From: JBJXFK01 sp046155505
Lineage (GTDB): Bacteria > Planctomycetota > Phycisphaerae > UBA1845 > Fen-1342
Direction of reading: 5' to 3'
Length of the DNA stretch: 33,137 nucleotides
Assembly (NCBI GenBank): GCA_046155505.1
Contig: JBJXFK010000302.1
Span: 1 to 33,137 of the forward strand
A program made the translations under genes and the position numbers. The notes beneath the pieces were generated by a model that saw only the letters and a program-made list of their open reading frames with translations, was not told the origin of the DNA and did not search any database. This document shows, in pieces, positions 1 to 8,527 of the stretch (its first letter is position 1; every line of letters begins with the position of its first letter).

Positions 1-413
1 GCGCCGGTGGAGAGTTGTTGCGCCGCCTGCACGCCGATGATCGACACGGCCGGTTGATTCTGGAAAGCATCCGGAAACGTGTTGAAAAAGAACGTGCGCG
101 TGCCGCCCTCGGGACTTGTGTCGACGACATCACAATTTTGCTCAATGTCGAGCAGCAGCGGACTGCTCTCCACCGCGAGTTCGAGATCGCCGTAATTCGT
201 GCCTTCCGGAACAGACACCAGGAACACGTTGATTGCGGCGATCGAGCTGATCGTCGACGTCCCAAATTGCGAATTGAACGTCGCAATCGAAACGCCCGGC
301 GCAAGCGTGACCAGCGCGACCTGATCGTCGCAATCGTCATCGGCCAACGCAGCCACCGGAGCTACCGCCACCGCTATACCCAGAACGCGCAAGAACGCCG
401 AAAATTTCGTCAT
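1..413 (-). CDS. Subtilisin-like S8 serine protease, N-terminal part (cut by window edge)
   Basis: Only the first 137 codons are present; the gene runs off the left edge, so no catalytic Asp, His or Ser is visible. Residues 1-24 form a signal peptide (MTKFSAFLRVLG, an Ala/Val-rich core, then AALA-DDD), so the product is exported. Residues about 30-90 read like the propeptide of fervidolysin-type subtilases (VTLAPGVSIATFNSQFG, then FLVSVPEG). The last residues, IIGVQAAQQLSTG, match the segment that in S8 proteases directly precedes the VAVLDTG strand carrying the catalytic Asp. The ATG at 413 overlaps the stop of the CHAT gene as ATGA, and GGAGG lies 9 bases upstream, which points to translational coupling. 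S8 identity rests on the prodomain and STG junction only; the sequence left of base 1 would settle it. Confidence 0.6.
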   Translation of the reverse strand, partial: MTKFSAFLRVLGIAVAVAPVAALADDDCDDQVALVTLAPGVSIATFNSQFGTSTISSIAAINVFLVSVPEGTNYGDLELAVESSPLLLDIEQNCDVVDTSPEGGTRTFFFNTFPDAFQNQPAVSIIGVQAAQQLSTG

Positions 414-3238
414 GACTGCAAACCTCCAACGACAAATAGCCCCGCCCAGAAAGCAGGATGAACGCCGCGCCGCGCGAACTCGATCTGCGTCTGCGCCAAA
501 CAACGCGCCGGACACGTCGAGCCTGCCTGCGACAGGCGACGATACAGTTCGATGAAAAATTCTCGTGAGGTCTGGTCGGCCAGCGGCCAGTGCGACGCAA
601 TCACCGTCGTCGCCCCCGCCGCCAGAAACGCACGAATCAGCCCGAATCGCTCGGCCCCGGTATCGACGCCCGATCGGCCCGTCTCGCAACCCGCCAGCAC
701 GACCACGCTTCCCGGCAGCCGCATTCGCGCGATCTCGCGCGCGTCCATCCAGCGATCGGCCAGCGCAATGCGCGACGACAGCGGATTGCTCTCGCCGAAT
801 ACACTGTGCGTCGCAAGGTGAATCACGTCGGCATCCCGCGCCGCAGCAATCATCGCATCCGCAGTGGCGCTCTCGCCGACCAATTTTCGCGAGCCGGCGA
901 CAGCGGCGGCGATCTCGGCCGCCTCATGTTTCATCTGTGGCGCGATCGGGTCATCCACACCAATCGTCAGCACGCGAAGCGCCGCATCAGGCGCCACGCC
1001 GCGCCGCAGCTCGACGCCGATCGTCGCGCTCGGCGGATACACACACGTCAAATCCGCGAGCGACGGCGCGAGTGTGTGCAGCGGCAACCCGTGCAACTCA
1101 CCCGCCGGAATCAACCCGACCGTCGTCGCTCCGCGCAAGTCCATCTTCAGTGGCGCGACCAGCATCGCATCCAGTGACTCGCACAGCGCGCTCCACGCCG
1201 ATCCCGCGTCGCGCGGCGGCAAGCCCGTCGCGGCCCGAACGATCGCCTGATCGACCAGAAATCCGATGCGTCGCGCCAAAGCGCCCGTCTGATCCACCCT
1301 GCCCAGCGATCGGCGCACCACTGCACCGTCGTGCCGAAGCACCAGCGCGCCATAGGTGTCGCTCTCCACGAAATATCGCACCACCGCCTGATCCGCCGCA
1401 AGTTTCGCCTGAAACGCCGCGAATTCGAGCGGCCGCGCGAACACGCTGGGCATCCGCCGACTCGTCAGCAGCCGCGATTCCAGCCGCTCATAGCGCGTCT
1501 CAAGCTCCGAGAGTCGCTGCCCCGCAGCCTTGGTCTGCGCCAGATCCTCGGGACCGGTCGCGCCCAGGCCGATGCGGCTGTACGCCACGCCGATCGCCTC
1601 GCGACATTCGTCGATATCCGCCAGCACCTGCGCGTCGTCATCGTCCGCCGCCGCCGAGTCAATGCCCTGCGTCGCCGCCGACATCAAATCGAGCAAGCCG
1701 CGCGCACTCGCCCGTTCGAGCGATCCGAACGCGGCCTCGATGCCGGCGCGATCGCCCTGATCGAACGCGAATCGCAGCATCGTCTGATACATCTCGTCTG
1801 CGTCGGCGAGAAACGCATAGCGCAGCCGATCCGCCGGCAACGTCGCATGCAAACGCTCCAGCGTGTCGGTCGCGTCGCGCAGCCGCGCCATCGCACCCAG
1901 CGAATCGCCGCGCGCGTGACAAGCAAGCGCCTTGGCATAATTGAGCCGGGCCATCAGCGGCGTGATGCCGATGCGATCGACGATCGCATCAACCATCGCG
2001 ATCAAGCGATCGGCCTCGACAATTCGCAACTGATGCAACATCCGAATCGCGAGTTCCGTCGCAATCGCCGCCGAGCGCGACGGCCACGCACCGACGCGCT
2101 CCAGCGCGCAGCCGAGCAGGATGATCGCATCTTCGAGCCGACCCGTGCGCACGCGCACCTCGGCGATCGCGCTGTCGGCGTCAGCGACGCCGCAGACGTC
2201 GCCGAGCGCCGTAAAGCGTTGCCGCGCGTCGCCGAGCGTCTCACCCGCACGCTCAAAGTCGCCGAGTCGCAGCATCACCGTGCCTTGCATCAGTCGCGCG
2301 CGGGCGGCCTCGTATGCCAGGCCGGCCTGTTCGAGCGTTTCAATCGCCGTGTGGTAGCGCGTCAGGCTCTCGCGTCGCGCACCGATGCGCGCCAGGCACT
2401 CCGCCTCTTCGGCCAGCAGCCGCGCCGACTCGGCCTGCGCTTCGCTGCCGATCGCTTCGAGCCGTCGCCGCGCCTGTTCGAAATGGCGCAGCGCCAGATC
2501 CGGGTGTCCCTGCCGACTGCGCAGGTCGGCGATGTTGCCCTCGACCAGCGCCGCCGCATGCCAATTCTGCACGGCGTCAAATCCGCCGAGCGCCTCTTCA
2601 AATGCCTGCAATGCCGCAGAGTATTGATCGAGATCGAGCAGCGCCTCGGCACGATTGCTGTCGATCATCGCCCGCCGCACCGGGTCGCCGGCCAGCACCG
2701 GCCGCGCATTGTCAAAGTGCAGCAGCGCCTCTTCCGGCTTGTTCAATCGTCGCAGCACGCCGCCCAGATTCACCTCGGCCATCGCCGCATGTTGCGTGTG
2801 TCCGCCGCGAGCGAACTCGTCGCGTGCCGCGGTCGCGGCCGTGGTCGCTTGCTCAAGATTGCCGAGTAGAAAGTGTGGCTGGACCGACGCCATCAGCACG
2901 CCTGCAAGCTCGAAAGGATTTTCGAGTCGCGCCGCGATGCCGCGCGCGTCGTTCAGGATCGCGATCGATTCGCCCGGCGCGCCGCGATAGCAGAGTGCGT
3001 GCGCCTTGGCCGCCATCGCCCGCACACGCGCCGCGCTGCCCAGTGCCGAAGAATCGATCAGCGCCGCCGACAGCCGCAGCGACCATTCGACATCACTCGT
3101 CGCGAGCTGTCGCGCATGATCGGCGATCGCCAGACGATCGCCCTCACTGGCAAATGCGCCATCGAGCCGCGCGACCAATCGGTCGTGCGGCTCGTCGTAC
3201 CATTCGGCCAGAGAAGTTTCGATCGCTTCCAACGTCAC
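410..3238 (-). CDS. TPR-CHAT caspase-like cysteine protease
   Basis: The 942-aa soluble protein has no signal peptide or membrane segment. Residues about 60-450 are Ala/Leu-rich helical repeats of TPR type (for example AEVNLGGVLRRLNKPEEALLHF). A linker follows, with a DDDD cluster near residues 525-530. The C-terminal ~300 residues form a CHAT domain: LIPAGELHGLPLHTL, then DVIHLATHS with the catalytic His at 811, then VVLAGCETG with the nucleophile Cys at 851. Both catalytic residues are intact, so an active clan CD protease is predicted. The start is GTG at 3238, overlapping the stop of the upstream gene as GTGA. TPR-CHAT proteins are known as sensor-protease pairs (Csx29 of type III-E CRISPR is one); here the partners are an ECF sigma factor, an anti-sigma-like protein and an S8 protease. 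The substrate is unknown; the 211-aa neighbour is the obvious candidate. Confidence 0.9.
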   Translation of the reverse strand: MTLEAIETSLAEWYDEPHDRLVARLDGAFASEGDRLAIADHARQLATSDVEWSLRLSAALIDSSALGSAARVRAMAAKAHALCYRGAPGESIAILNDARGIAARLENPFELAGVLMASVQPHFLLGNLEQATTAATAARDEFARGGHTQHAAMAEVNLGGVLRRLNKPEEALLHFDNARPVLAGDPVRRAMIDSNRAEALLDLDQYSAALQAFEEALGGFDAVQNWHAAALVEGNIADLRSRQGHPDLALRHFEQARRRLEAIGSEAQAESARLLAEEAECLARIGARRESLTRYHTAIETLEQAGLAYEAARARLMQGTVMLRLGDFERAGETLGDARQRFTALGDVCGVADADSAIAEVRVRTGRLEDAIILLGCALERVGAWPSRSAAIATELAIRMLHQLRIVEADRLIAMVDAIVDRIGITPLMARLNYAKALACHARGDSLGAMARLRDATDTLERLHATLPADRLRYAFLADADEMYQTMLRFAFDQGDRAGIEAAFGSLERASARGLLDLMSAATQGIDSAAADDDDAQVLADIDECREAIGVAYSRIGLGATGPEDLAQTKAAGQRLSELETRYERLESRLLTSRRMPSVFARPLEFAAFQAKLAADQAVVRYFVESDTYGALVLRHDGAVVRRSLGRVDQTGALARRIGFLVDQAIVRAATGLPPRDAGSAWSALCESLDAMLVAPLKMDLRGATTVGLIPAGELHGLPLHTLAPSLADLTCVYPPSATIGVELRRGVAPDAALRVLTIGVDDPIAPQMKHEAAEIAAAVAGSRKLVGESATADAMIAAARDADVIHLATHSVFGESNPLSSRIALADRWMDAREIARMRLPGSVVVLAGCETGRSGVDTGAERFGLIRAFLAAGATTVIASHWPLADQTSREFFIELYRRLSQAGSTCPARCLAQTQIEFARRGVHPAFWAGLFVVGGLQS

Positions 3239-3870
3239 GCCGCGGCCACCTCTAGCGATGGGATCACAATCTGACGACCGGCGAAGATCAGCACGAGCGA
3301 ATACACGCCCGCCGCGACGCCAACCTCGAACATCCCGTGATCATCCACATCGACCACGGTCTCGGCGGCATCAGTCGCCGGCGCGAGAAAGGCGTTCTGC
3401 GCGGGCGTGTCGGCATGCACCTGACCGATCATGTTTAGCTTGCCCATTTCGCCCGCGGAGATGCGCAGCTCGATCTCGACGCCGTCAGCGCGGTAGATCA
3501 GATGCCGCTCCACGCGACCGCCGCGGAAACCCGCCAGCACTTGCCCGGTGGCGCGGCTGTCGAGAACCAGTGCGGCAAATGCCTCGTTGACCTTGTCGCC
3601 CAACCGGCTCAGCCAGCTTTGCGACTTGGCCGGGGCGAGCGCGATGAGTCGTGCCCGCTGCTCGGGCGTAACCCGCCAGTTCGCCGCGTCTGCCCTCGCA
3701 ACGCCAAGCGTCGCGAGGGTCGTTTGCACCTGCGCGATGCGTTTGGCGACCGCTGCGCTTTGGGCGGCGACGGCTTCGATGCCCTTCGCGTGCTCCGGCG
3801 AAGATTCGCCAAGTGCATATTCGACAAGAAGTTCCATTCCGGCGAGTGTGGTCAGTTGTGCCTCGGTCAT
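3235..3870 (-). CDS. Soluble anti-sigma-like protein with C-terminal beta-sandwich
   Basis: This 211-aa protein lies between the ECF sigma gene and the TPR-CHAT gene. Residues 1-55 are helical, with a YALGESSPEHAKGIEAV segment like the helical, zinc-free anti-sigma domain (family pattern YALGEL-x-P-E-E-A). Residues about 60-120 hold a linker and more helix (WLSRLGDKVNEAFAALV). Residues about 125-211 alternate hydrophobic and polar residues as in carboxypeptidase-regulatory-like beta domains (LNMIGQVHAD, VDVDDHGMFEV, GVYSLVLIF, IVIPSLEV). No transmembrane segment is visible, unlike classical membrane anti-sigma factors. The ATG at 3870 has GAGG five bases upstream. The stop overlaps the CHAT start by 4 bases. 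The anti-sigma role is inferred from the N-terminal pattern and gene order; it could instead be a CHAT regulator or substrate. Confidence 0.6.
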   Translation of the reverse strand: MTEAQLTTLAGMELLVEYALGESSPEHAKGIEAVAAQSAAVAKRIAQVQTTLATLGVARADAANWRVTPEQRARLIALAPAKSQSWLSRLGDKVNEAFAALVLDSRATGQVLAGFRGGRVERHLIYRADGVEIELRISAGEMGKLNMIGQVHADTPAQNAFLAPATDAAETVVDVDDHGMFEVGVAAGVYSLVLIFAGRQIVIPSLEVAAA

Positions 3871-3975
3871 GGTCTACCTCGCCCATCTTGTGTGAGCGCC
3901 ACGTGGGGGCGATACAAAAATCATGAATGAGCCGATTCGACCTCGATCAGGCAACAGACTCTAGCACCGCTCGGC

Positions 3976-4509
3976 TCACAGGTGCCGCAGATTTTCCGAC
4001 AGTCGGGCCAAACAGCGGCGGCGGGTGGGGCCGATACTTCCGGTCGCGATGCCCAGCCGTTCGGCCACCTCGTTGTAGCGCGGTTCCGGGTCCGAAAAGA
4101 ACAGCATGCTGATCAATTCGCGGCAGGGTGGCCCGAGCTGCTGCACCGCCGTGCGGATCGCGATCTTCTGTTCGTCAGCGTCCACTTCCGCGGCTTCGGC
4201 GGCCGGTTCGACTGCCAATGCGACTTCCGTCACGGCGGTGCGACGAAGGCGTTTCTTGGCGCGCCAACTCTCGCGGCGCGTCACCATGCCGAACCAGCCG
4301 GCGAGGCTTTCTTGAGAACGGATGTTGGCGAGTTGACGCGAGAACGTCGCGAAAACGATTTGCGCCACATCGTCGCACACTTCGGACGGAAGCATCATTC
4401 GTCGCGAAATGGAATAGACCAGGCCCGAGTATCGATCAACCAGCGCAGTCCACGCCGCCTGATCGCCGCCGAGACACCGTTCGATCAGTTGTTGATCAGG
4501 CTGGGTCAT
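3976..4509 (-). CDS. ECF-type RNA polymerase sigma factor
   Basis: The product is 177 aa from the ATG at 4509. Region 2 spans about residues 8-85 (ERCLGGDQAAWTALVDRYSG, then VCDDVAQIVFATFSRQ and SLAGWFGMVTRRESWRAKKR). An acidic Glu/Ala-rich linker follows. Region 4 spans about residues 115-177, with the helix-turn-helix YNEVAERLGIATGSIGPTRRR. The longer reading frame starting at 4548 adds 13 residues that do not look like sigma factor, and TATACT at 4530-4525 (read on the minus strand) could be a -10 element just upstream of 4509. The gene is first in the run sigma, anti-sigma-like, CHAT, S8 protease, with 105 bases before the next gene. ECF factors usually activate their own operon; no matching promoter pair could be proven here. 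Confidence 0.9.
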   Translation of the reverse strand: MTQPDQQLIERCLGGDQAAWTALVDRYSGLVYSISRRMMLPSEVCDDVAQIVFATFSRQLANIRSQESLAGWFGMVTRRESWRAKKRLRRTAVTEVALAVEPAAEAAEVDADEQKIAIRTAVQQLGPPCRELISMLFFSDPEPRYNEVAERLGIATGSIGPTRRRCLARLSENLRHL

Positions 4510-4570
4510 CACAAGTTGTTGAGAGAGTATACCCGCCGGCGCACGCATCGGCGATTTTCACGCACCGCGC

Positions 4571-4633
4571 GGGGAGCATTGGCCTCCGGCCGGTGCAAAC
4601 CGCATTGGCACCGGCCGGAGGCCGATGCTCCCC
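4571..4633. repeat. 63-bp palindromic element (26-bp arms)
   Basis: The arms 4571-4596 and 4608-4633 are inverted copies with one mismatch, separated by 11 bases; they begin GGGGAGCATTGGCC and end GGCCGATGCTCCCC. The element sits between the divergent ECF sigma and pseudopilin genes. There is no T-run, so it is not a plain intrinsic terminator. It may be a dispersed repeat, but no second copy was seen in this window. Confidence 0.75.
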
Positions 4634-4830
4634 GAGTTGCGCGTTGTGTCGAGTCACGCTTTTCTTAGAACGCGTTTGCCCTGACAGGTTCTGCGCGAAA
4701 GCCGCCCGTCTCCGCGGTGTCGGCCGGTATTCCGCGACCCGCATTGCTGGCTCCTGTGCAATTTATGTCCGATTCCGTCTGCGCCCGCCACTGAAAGAGT
4801 GCCGCGAGGCGATCGTAAGGACGGACCCAC
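4634..4830. other. Intergenic region without a recognised gene
   Basis: This stretch upstream of the pseudopilin gene is the rest of a 321-base gap. Short reading frames cross it on both strands, but none has a ribosome binding site or family pattern. ACAGG and CCTGT at its two sides could pair around a GC-rich core; no known riboswitch was recognised. Confidence 0.4.
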
Positions 4831-5712
4831 ATGCAGCGATCTAACCGACAGATGGGCTTCACGTTGATTGAGTTGCTCGTCGTCGTGGCGATCATCGGCC
4901 TCCTGTTGGCGATTCTGTTGCCGTCGCTTGCCAAAGCGCGAGCGCAATCCCGCGCCGCCGTCTGCGGCACGCGGCTCCGCACCCTCGCACAAGCCTGGAA
5001 CGTCTACGCCGGCGAAGCACGCGACAAGTTGCTCCCCGGTCGGCTGCCGCCCTTCGAACCCGGCTCGTTCTCCAACCCGCTCAATCACTATCGCATCAGC
5101 ACCGGCCGGAAATATCGACCGCGCTGGCCCGCGATTCTTCAGCCGCAGGTCGGCACACCCGCGATCGCCGCGCCGCAGACCGATCGCGACCGCCAGAACT
5201 ACGTCTCCGAAGCGTACTACTGCCCTGACGCCGTCTGGCCCGACGAGCGAAACGCCGCGTACGGCTACAACTACCAGTTCCTCGGCAACACGCGTGACAA
5301 CGGGCGCAACGTGGAACGCAACGCCAAGGTCTCGCTCACGCGCATCGCCCGCCCGGCCGACACGGTGATCGTCGCCGACTCCGCTGGCACCGCCGCCGCA
5401 TTCGCCATGAACGCGCGGCTCGAATACGAAAACAACGGTCGCGACGAAGCTGCCTCCGGCAATGCCGGCTGGGCTCTCGACCCGCCGCGCATGACCGGCG
5501 GTTCGAGCCGAGCCAGCGGGGTGTCGCGCAGCGCCCCCGACACGCGTCACGCGGATAAAGCCAACACCGCATTCGCCGACGGACACGTCAGCGCCATGCG
5601 ACTCTCGAAACTCGGTTACTCGGTCGCCGAGGACGGTCGCGTGCGTAACAGCGGCAACAACGCGACCAATCGTCTGTTCTCGGGCACGGGCGACGACCGT
5701 ACGCCGCCATAG
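4831..5712 (+). CDS. Type II pseudopilin-like protein with H-X9-DG motif
   Basis: This 293-aa protein begins with a short positive leader (MQRSNRQMG) and the prepilin cleavage/methylation motif GFTLIELLVVVAIIG, followed by a hydrophobic helix to about residue 35 (LLLAILLPSLAKAR). A prepilin peptidase would cut after the Gly before FTLIE. The C-terminal domain ends in RHADKANTAFADGH, a perfect H-X9-DG motif, which is typical of the large planctomycete and lentisphaeral pseudopilin families. Cysteines at about residues 49 and 131 could form a disulfide. It is followed by two secreted dockerin-module proteins on the same strand, so a link with surface assembly or secretion is plausible. The function of most such paralogues is unknown. 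Confidence 0.9.
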   Translation: MQRSNRQMGFTLIELLVVVAIIGLLLAILLPSLAKARAQSRAAVCGTRLRTLAQAWNVYAGEARDKLLPGRLPPFEPGSFSNPLNHYRISTGRKYRPRWPAILQPQVGTPAIAAPQTDRDRQNYVSEAYYCPDAVWPDERNAAYGYNYQFLGNTRDNGRNVERNAKVSLTRIARPADTVIVADSAGTAAAFAMNARLEYENNGRDEAASGNAGWALDPPRMTGGSSRASGVSRSAPDTRHADKANTAFADGHVSAMRLSKLGYSVAEDGRVRNSGNNATNRLFSGTGDDRTPP

Positions 5713-5789
5713 CGTGCCCGCCTCGTTCGCGAATTCGTCGATGCACGAGTCCGATCAGTCATCGATTTACACAATTAGGAGTGTTCGAA

Positions 5790-8231
5790 ATGAAGCGTCT
5801 CATTCGACCCGCCACACTGGCGATACCCAGCCTGCTGCTTGTCACGACCGCACTCGGCCAAACGCCGAATCGGCCCATCATCACACAGGTATTCAACAAC
5901 CCCGCCGGCACAGACGGCCCGACCGGCCGCGATCCCGCGAATATGCACCAGGAGTTCGTGCAGATCTACCTGCCCACGTCGGCGCAGCTCGGGCCGGGAC
6001 TCAGCAAGGACAGCCTGAAGCTCACGTTTTATGAAATCGAAGGAGACTCGGGCAATAGCGAGCGCGGCTTTGTGAATCTGCGCGTGGATCTGCGGCCGTT
6101 CGATCTCGATCCGAGCAACGGCATCACCGCAGGCGCGATCGCCCGACCGAGCAGCGGCGTAGTGATTCTGGCCTGGGTGGACTACAACGCCGACGTGCCG
6201 CCGACCGATTTGGCGGGCACCCCCGCGACGCGCGTGGCGCGCATCAACGGCGGGATCACAACGACGCCTGCCGGATGCACGCTGATCGCGATCAATGGCG
6301 GAACGTTCGGCGGAACGACGAACTTTGTGACGCCTTTAGATGTGTCGCTGATCGACGTCCCTGATGAGCATGTGAACGGCGTGCTTGCAGATGGATCAAA
6401 CGCGTATCTGCTGGTGAATCGCGACTCGCCGGCGTATGCGTCGCTCGCCGATCGCGATCATCCCGAACTGGGGCCGGTCGATGCGGCGCTGCCGAGTGGT
6501 GCGGTGCTGGGGACGGCGGCATTGTTCGACGCGTTCGCCGGCAACGACGATTCAAAGTTCTCGGTGTTGCGGCAGCCTTACGCAGTGCCGACCGGGTTGA
6601 ACATCGACCTGGAAGATGTATTGCCCGCCGGAGGCGCTTTCAGCCTGCTCGCGACACAGGTCGCCGAGAGTGGCGGTTCGGGTTACATCCGCCGCCTCGT
6701 CGATCGACGCAAGACAACCGAGGATGCGACCGCCGGCAATGAAAGTCCGGCGCTCGATTCGAGCGGCTATCTCACGTTTTCGCCGAACGGGCCGATCTTC
6801 CCGCGTCCGACATCGGTCGTGTTTACCAACACAGCTCCGCGGCTGAGTATTGCGCTGCCAGCGCAGTACAACTTCCGCGTGCTGGCGGGAACGACCGGTC
6901 GCCCGGGCTTGCTGAGCGCCAACGTTGGCGGCGATTTTCCGATCAACATCAGCGTCACGCCCGGTAGCTCGTCGAACCCGTCGGCGATGACGTTTTCGAC
7001 CACGCCCGGCGCGCTCGGCGTACTGGGGCAAACGATTGCGGCACCGCGCGTCGCGATCAACGCGCCGTTTAGTGCGACGTCGGGCGCGATCGCGACGGCT
7101 CCGGCGACAATCTCAGCCGTAAACGCGATTGGGGGCCAACCCGCTGTCCAAAGCCCGACGCAAAATACGACAATCACGGCGACGGTGGTCAATCCGACCC
7201 GGGGCAGTGACGCGGTCGGTGCACCGTTCGAGACGACTGTGTTCGCCGCCGTTCGCGGATTTGGTGCTGAAGTGGGAGTGGCAAACGAGTTTGCCGGTTC
7301 GACGCTCGGCACATTTATCAGTTCGCGTCTCAATCAACAGGCACAGGCCGCGCTGGGTCGTATCTCGACGTTGCTGAGCGCGACTACGAATCTCGAAGAC
7401 TACGCGACAGTCTTGCCGATCACGACGCAGTTTCCGGCGTTGCCGCCGTCATATGTCACGCTGACCTCGGGAACGGGCGAATCGCTGGCAACGAAAATTC
7501 TGTCGTCGGCGAAAGTTCTCAGCCCGAGCACGACGTACATTGACTCGATCAGTGGTACCCCAGTGAAGGCGATCGATGTGCCGTTGCCTGAAACACTGAC
7601 GCGCAACGGCCTGTTCGCGTCGAGCGATGAATACTGGTTCTCCGAGCCGACCGGTTCGGTGGGCGATAACGAGAGCGGCTTTTCAGGTGTGACCACGACA
7701 CGCACCTTTGAGCTTGCGATCATCGATTCCAATGTCACGCCGACGGTGATCGAAGGCGGCGGCGATGACGACTTCGGCATCGTCGTCCAAGTCGGACAGG
7801 TGCGCGCGGGCGCGCTGGTGACGCCGGGCGAGTTCGTGTTTCTAAGCTACGCCGGCGGGTTTGAGGGCGAGGACATCGACTCGGTCGATGTTCCCGGCAC
7901 TCATGCGACGACGGCGGTGCTGCTCGATCTCGATCAGCTCGATACGGTGCTCGGCGCGGTCTCGATCACGCGGCTGATCCTTATCGACGCCAGCGGCAAC
8001 GGCACGCTCGACCCGATGGAAGTCGTCAGCCTGAACGCGATCCCGCTTCCGAGTTGCCCCGGCGATGTCGACGGCGATCAGGACGTGGACCTGACCGACC
8101 TCTCGACGCTACTCTCTAACTTCGGCCTCGGCGGCGGCGCCCAGCGCGACGATGGCGATCTGGACGGCGACGGCGACGTCGACCTCACCGATTTGTCGAC
8201 TCTCCTGTCGCGATTTGGTACGAGCTGCTAA
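5790..8231 (+). CDS. Secreted lamin-tail-like protein with C-terminal dockerin module
   Basis: The ATG at 5790 is chosen because AGGAG lies at 5777-5781, eight bases upstream; a GTG at 5781 is the alternative. The product is 813 aa. Residues 1-23 are a signal peptide (MKRLIRPATL, hydrophobic core, TALG-QT). Residues about 25-230 (PIITQVFNNPAGTDG, then EFVQIYLP) resemble lamin-tail-type secreted domains. The middle is Ser/Thr/Gly-rich with no catalytic motif recognised. Residues 756-813 carry two calcium-loop repeats, DVDGDQDVDLTDLSTLLSNFG and DLDGDGDVDLTDLSTLLSRFG shortened here to their cores DVDLTDLSTLLS, flanked by one Cys on each side (CPGD...GTSC). This is a dockerin type I-like module; no cohesin is encoded nearby. 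An extracellular or surface location is predicted. Confidence 0.75.
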   Translation: MKRLIRPATLAIPSLLLVTTALGQTPNRPIITQVFNNPAGTDGPTGRDPANMHQEFVQIYLPTSAQLGPGLSKDSLKLTFYEIEGDSGNSERGFVNLRVDLRPFDLDPSNGITAGAIARPSSGVVILAWVDYNADVPPTDLAGTPATRVARINGGITTTPAGCTLIAINGGTFGGTTNFVTPLDVSLIDVPDEHVNGVLADGSNAYLLVNRDSPAYASLADRDHPELGPVDAALPSGAVLGTAALFDAFAGNDDSKFSVLRQPYAVPTGLNIDLEDVLPAGGAFSLLATQVAESGGSGYIRRLVDRRKTTEDATAGNESPALDSSGYLTFSPNGPIFPRPTSVVFTNTAPRLSIALPAQYNFRVLAGTTGRPGLLSANVGGDFPINISVTPGSSSNPSAMTFSTTPGALGVLGQTIAAPRVAINAPFSATSGAIATAPATISAVNAIGGQPAVQSPTQNTTITATVVNPTRGSDAVGAPFETTVFAAVRGFGAEVGVANEFAGSTLGTFISSRLNQQAQAALGRISTLLSATTNLEDYATVLPITTQFPALPPSYVTLTSGTGESLATKILSSAKVLSPSTTYIDSISGTPVKAIDVPLPETLTRNGLFASSDEYWFSEPTGSVGDNESGFSGVTTTRTFELAIIDSNVTPTVIEGGGDDDFGIVVQVGQVRAGALVTPGEFVFLSYAGGFEGEDIDSVDVPGTHATTAVLLDLDQLDTVLGAVSITRLILIDASGNGTLDPMEVVSLNAIPLPSCPGDVDGDQDVDLTDLSTLLSNFGLGGGAQRDDGDLDGDGDVDLTDLSTLLSRFGTSC

Positions 8232-8527
8232 CCGAATGCGATCGCGCACCTGATGCGTTCGCAATGTTGTCACCACTGAGATGCCGCCCTCGTCGCTTCA
8301 CCGCGATCGACGGCGGCATCGCTGCTTTCACCGACGAACGGCGCGCGACCCGGCTCGGTTATCAGCGGCGTTCCGAACGGATCGTCGCCACGGCGGTTCG
8401 ATCAACTCGAATTTATCGTTCAAATCGCGCAGTTTGCTGTACGAATCCCGCGCTGCGCTCCACTGGACTTTCGAACGCCGACCTGTTCTCGGCACCCGAC
8501 AACAAACCTCTTTAGGAGTGAATCGCC

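Noticed and set aside
565..1944. Long plus-strand open frame of 459 codons (and others to 3255) opposite the CHAT gene
   Set aside because: Arg/Pro/Ser-rich composition with no family pattern; the opposite strand carries a clear TPR-CHAT protein. It is an antisense shadow of GC-rich coding DNA.
4634..4830. Possible c-di-GMP or cobalamin riboswitch before the pseudopilin gene
   Set aside because: ACAGG/CCTGT pairing and a GAAAGC stretch were noted, but the conserved cores of these riboswitches are not present in order.
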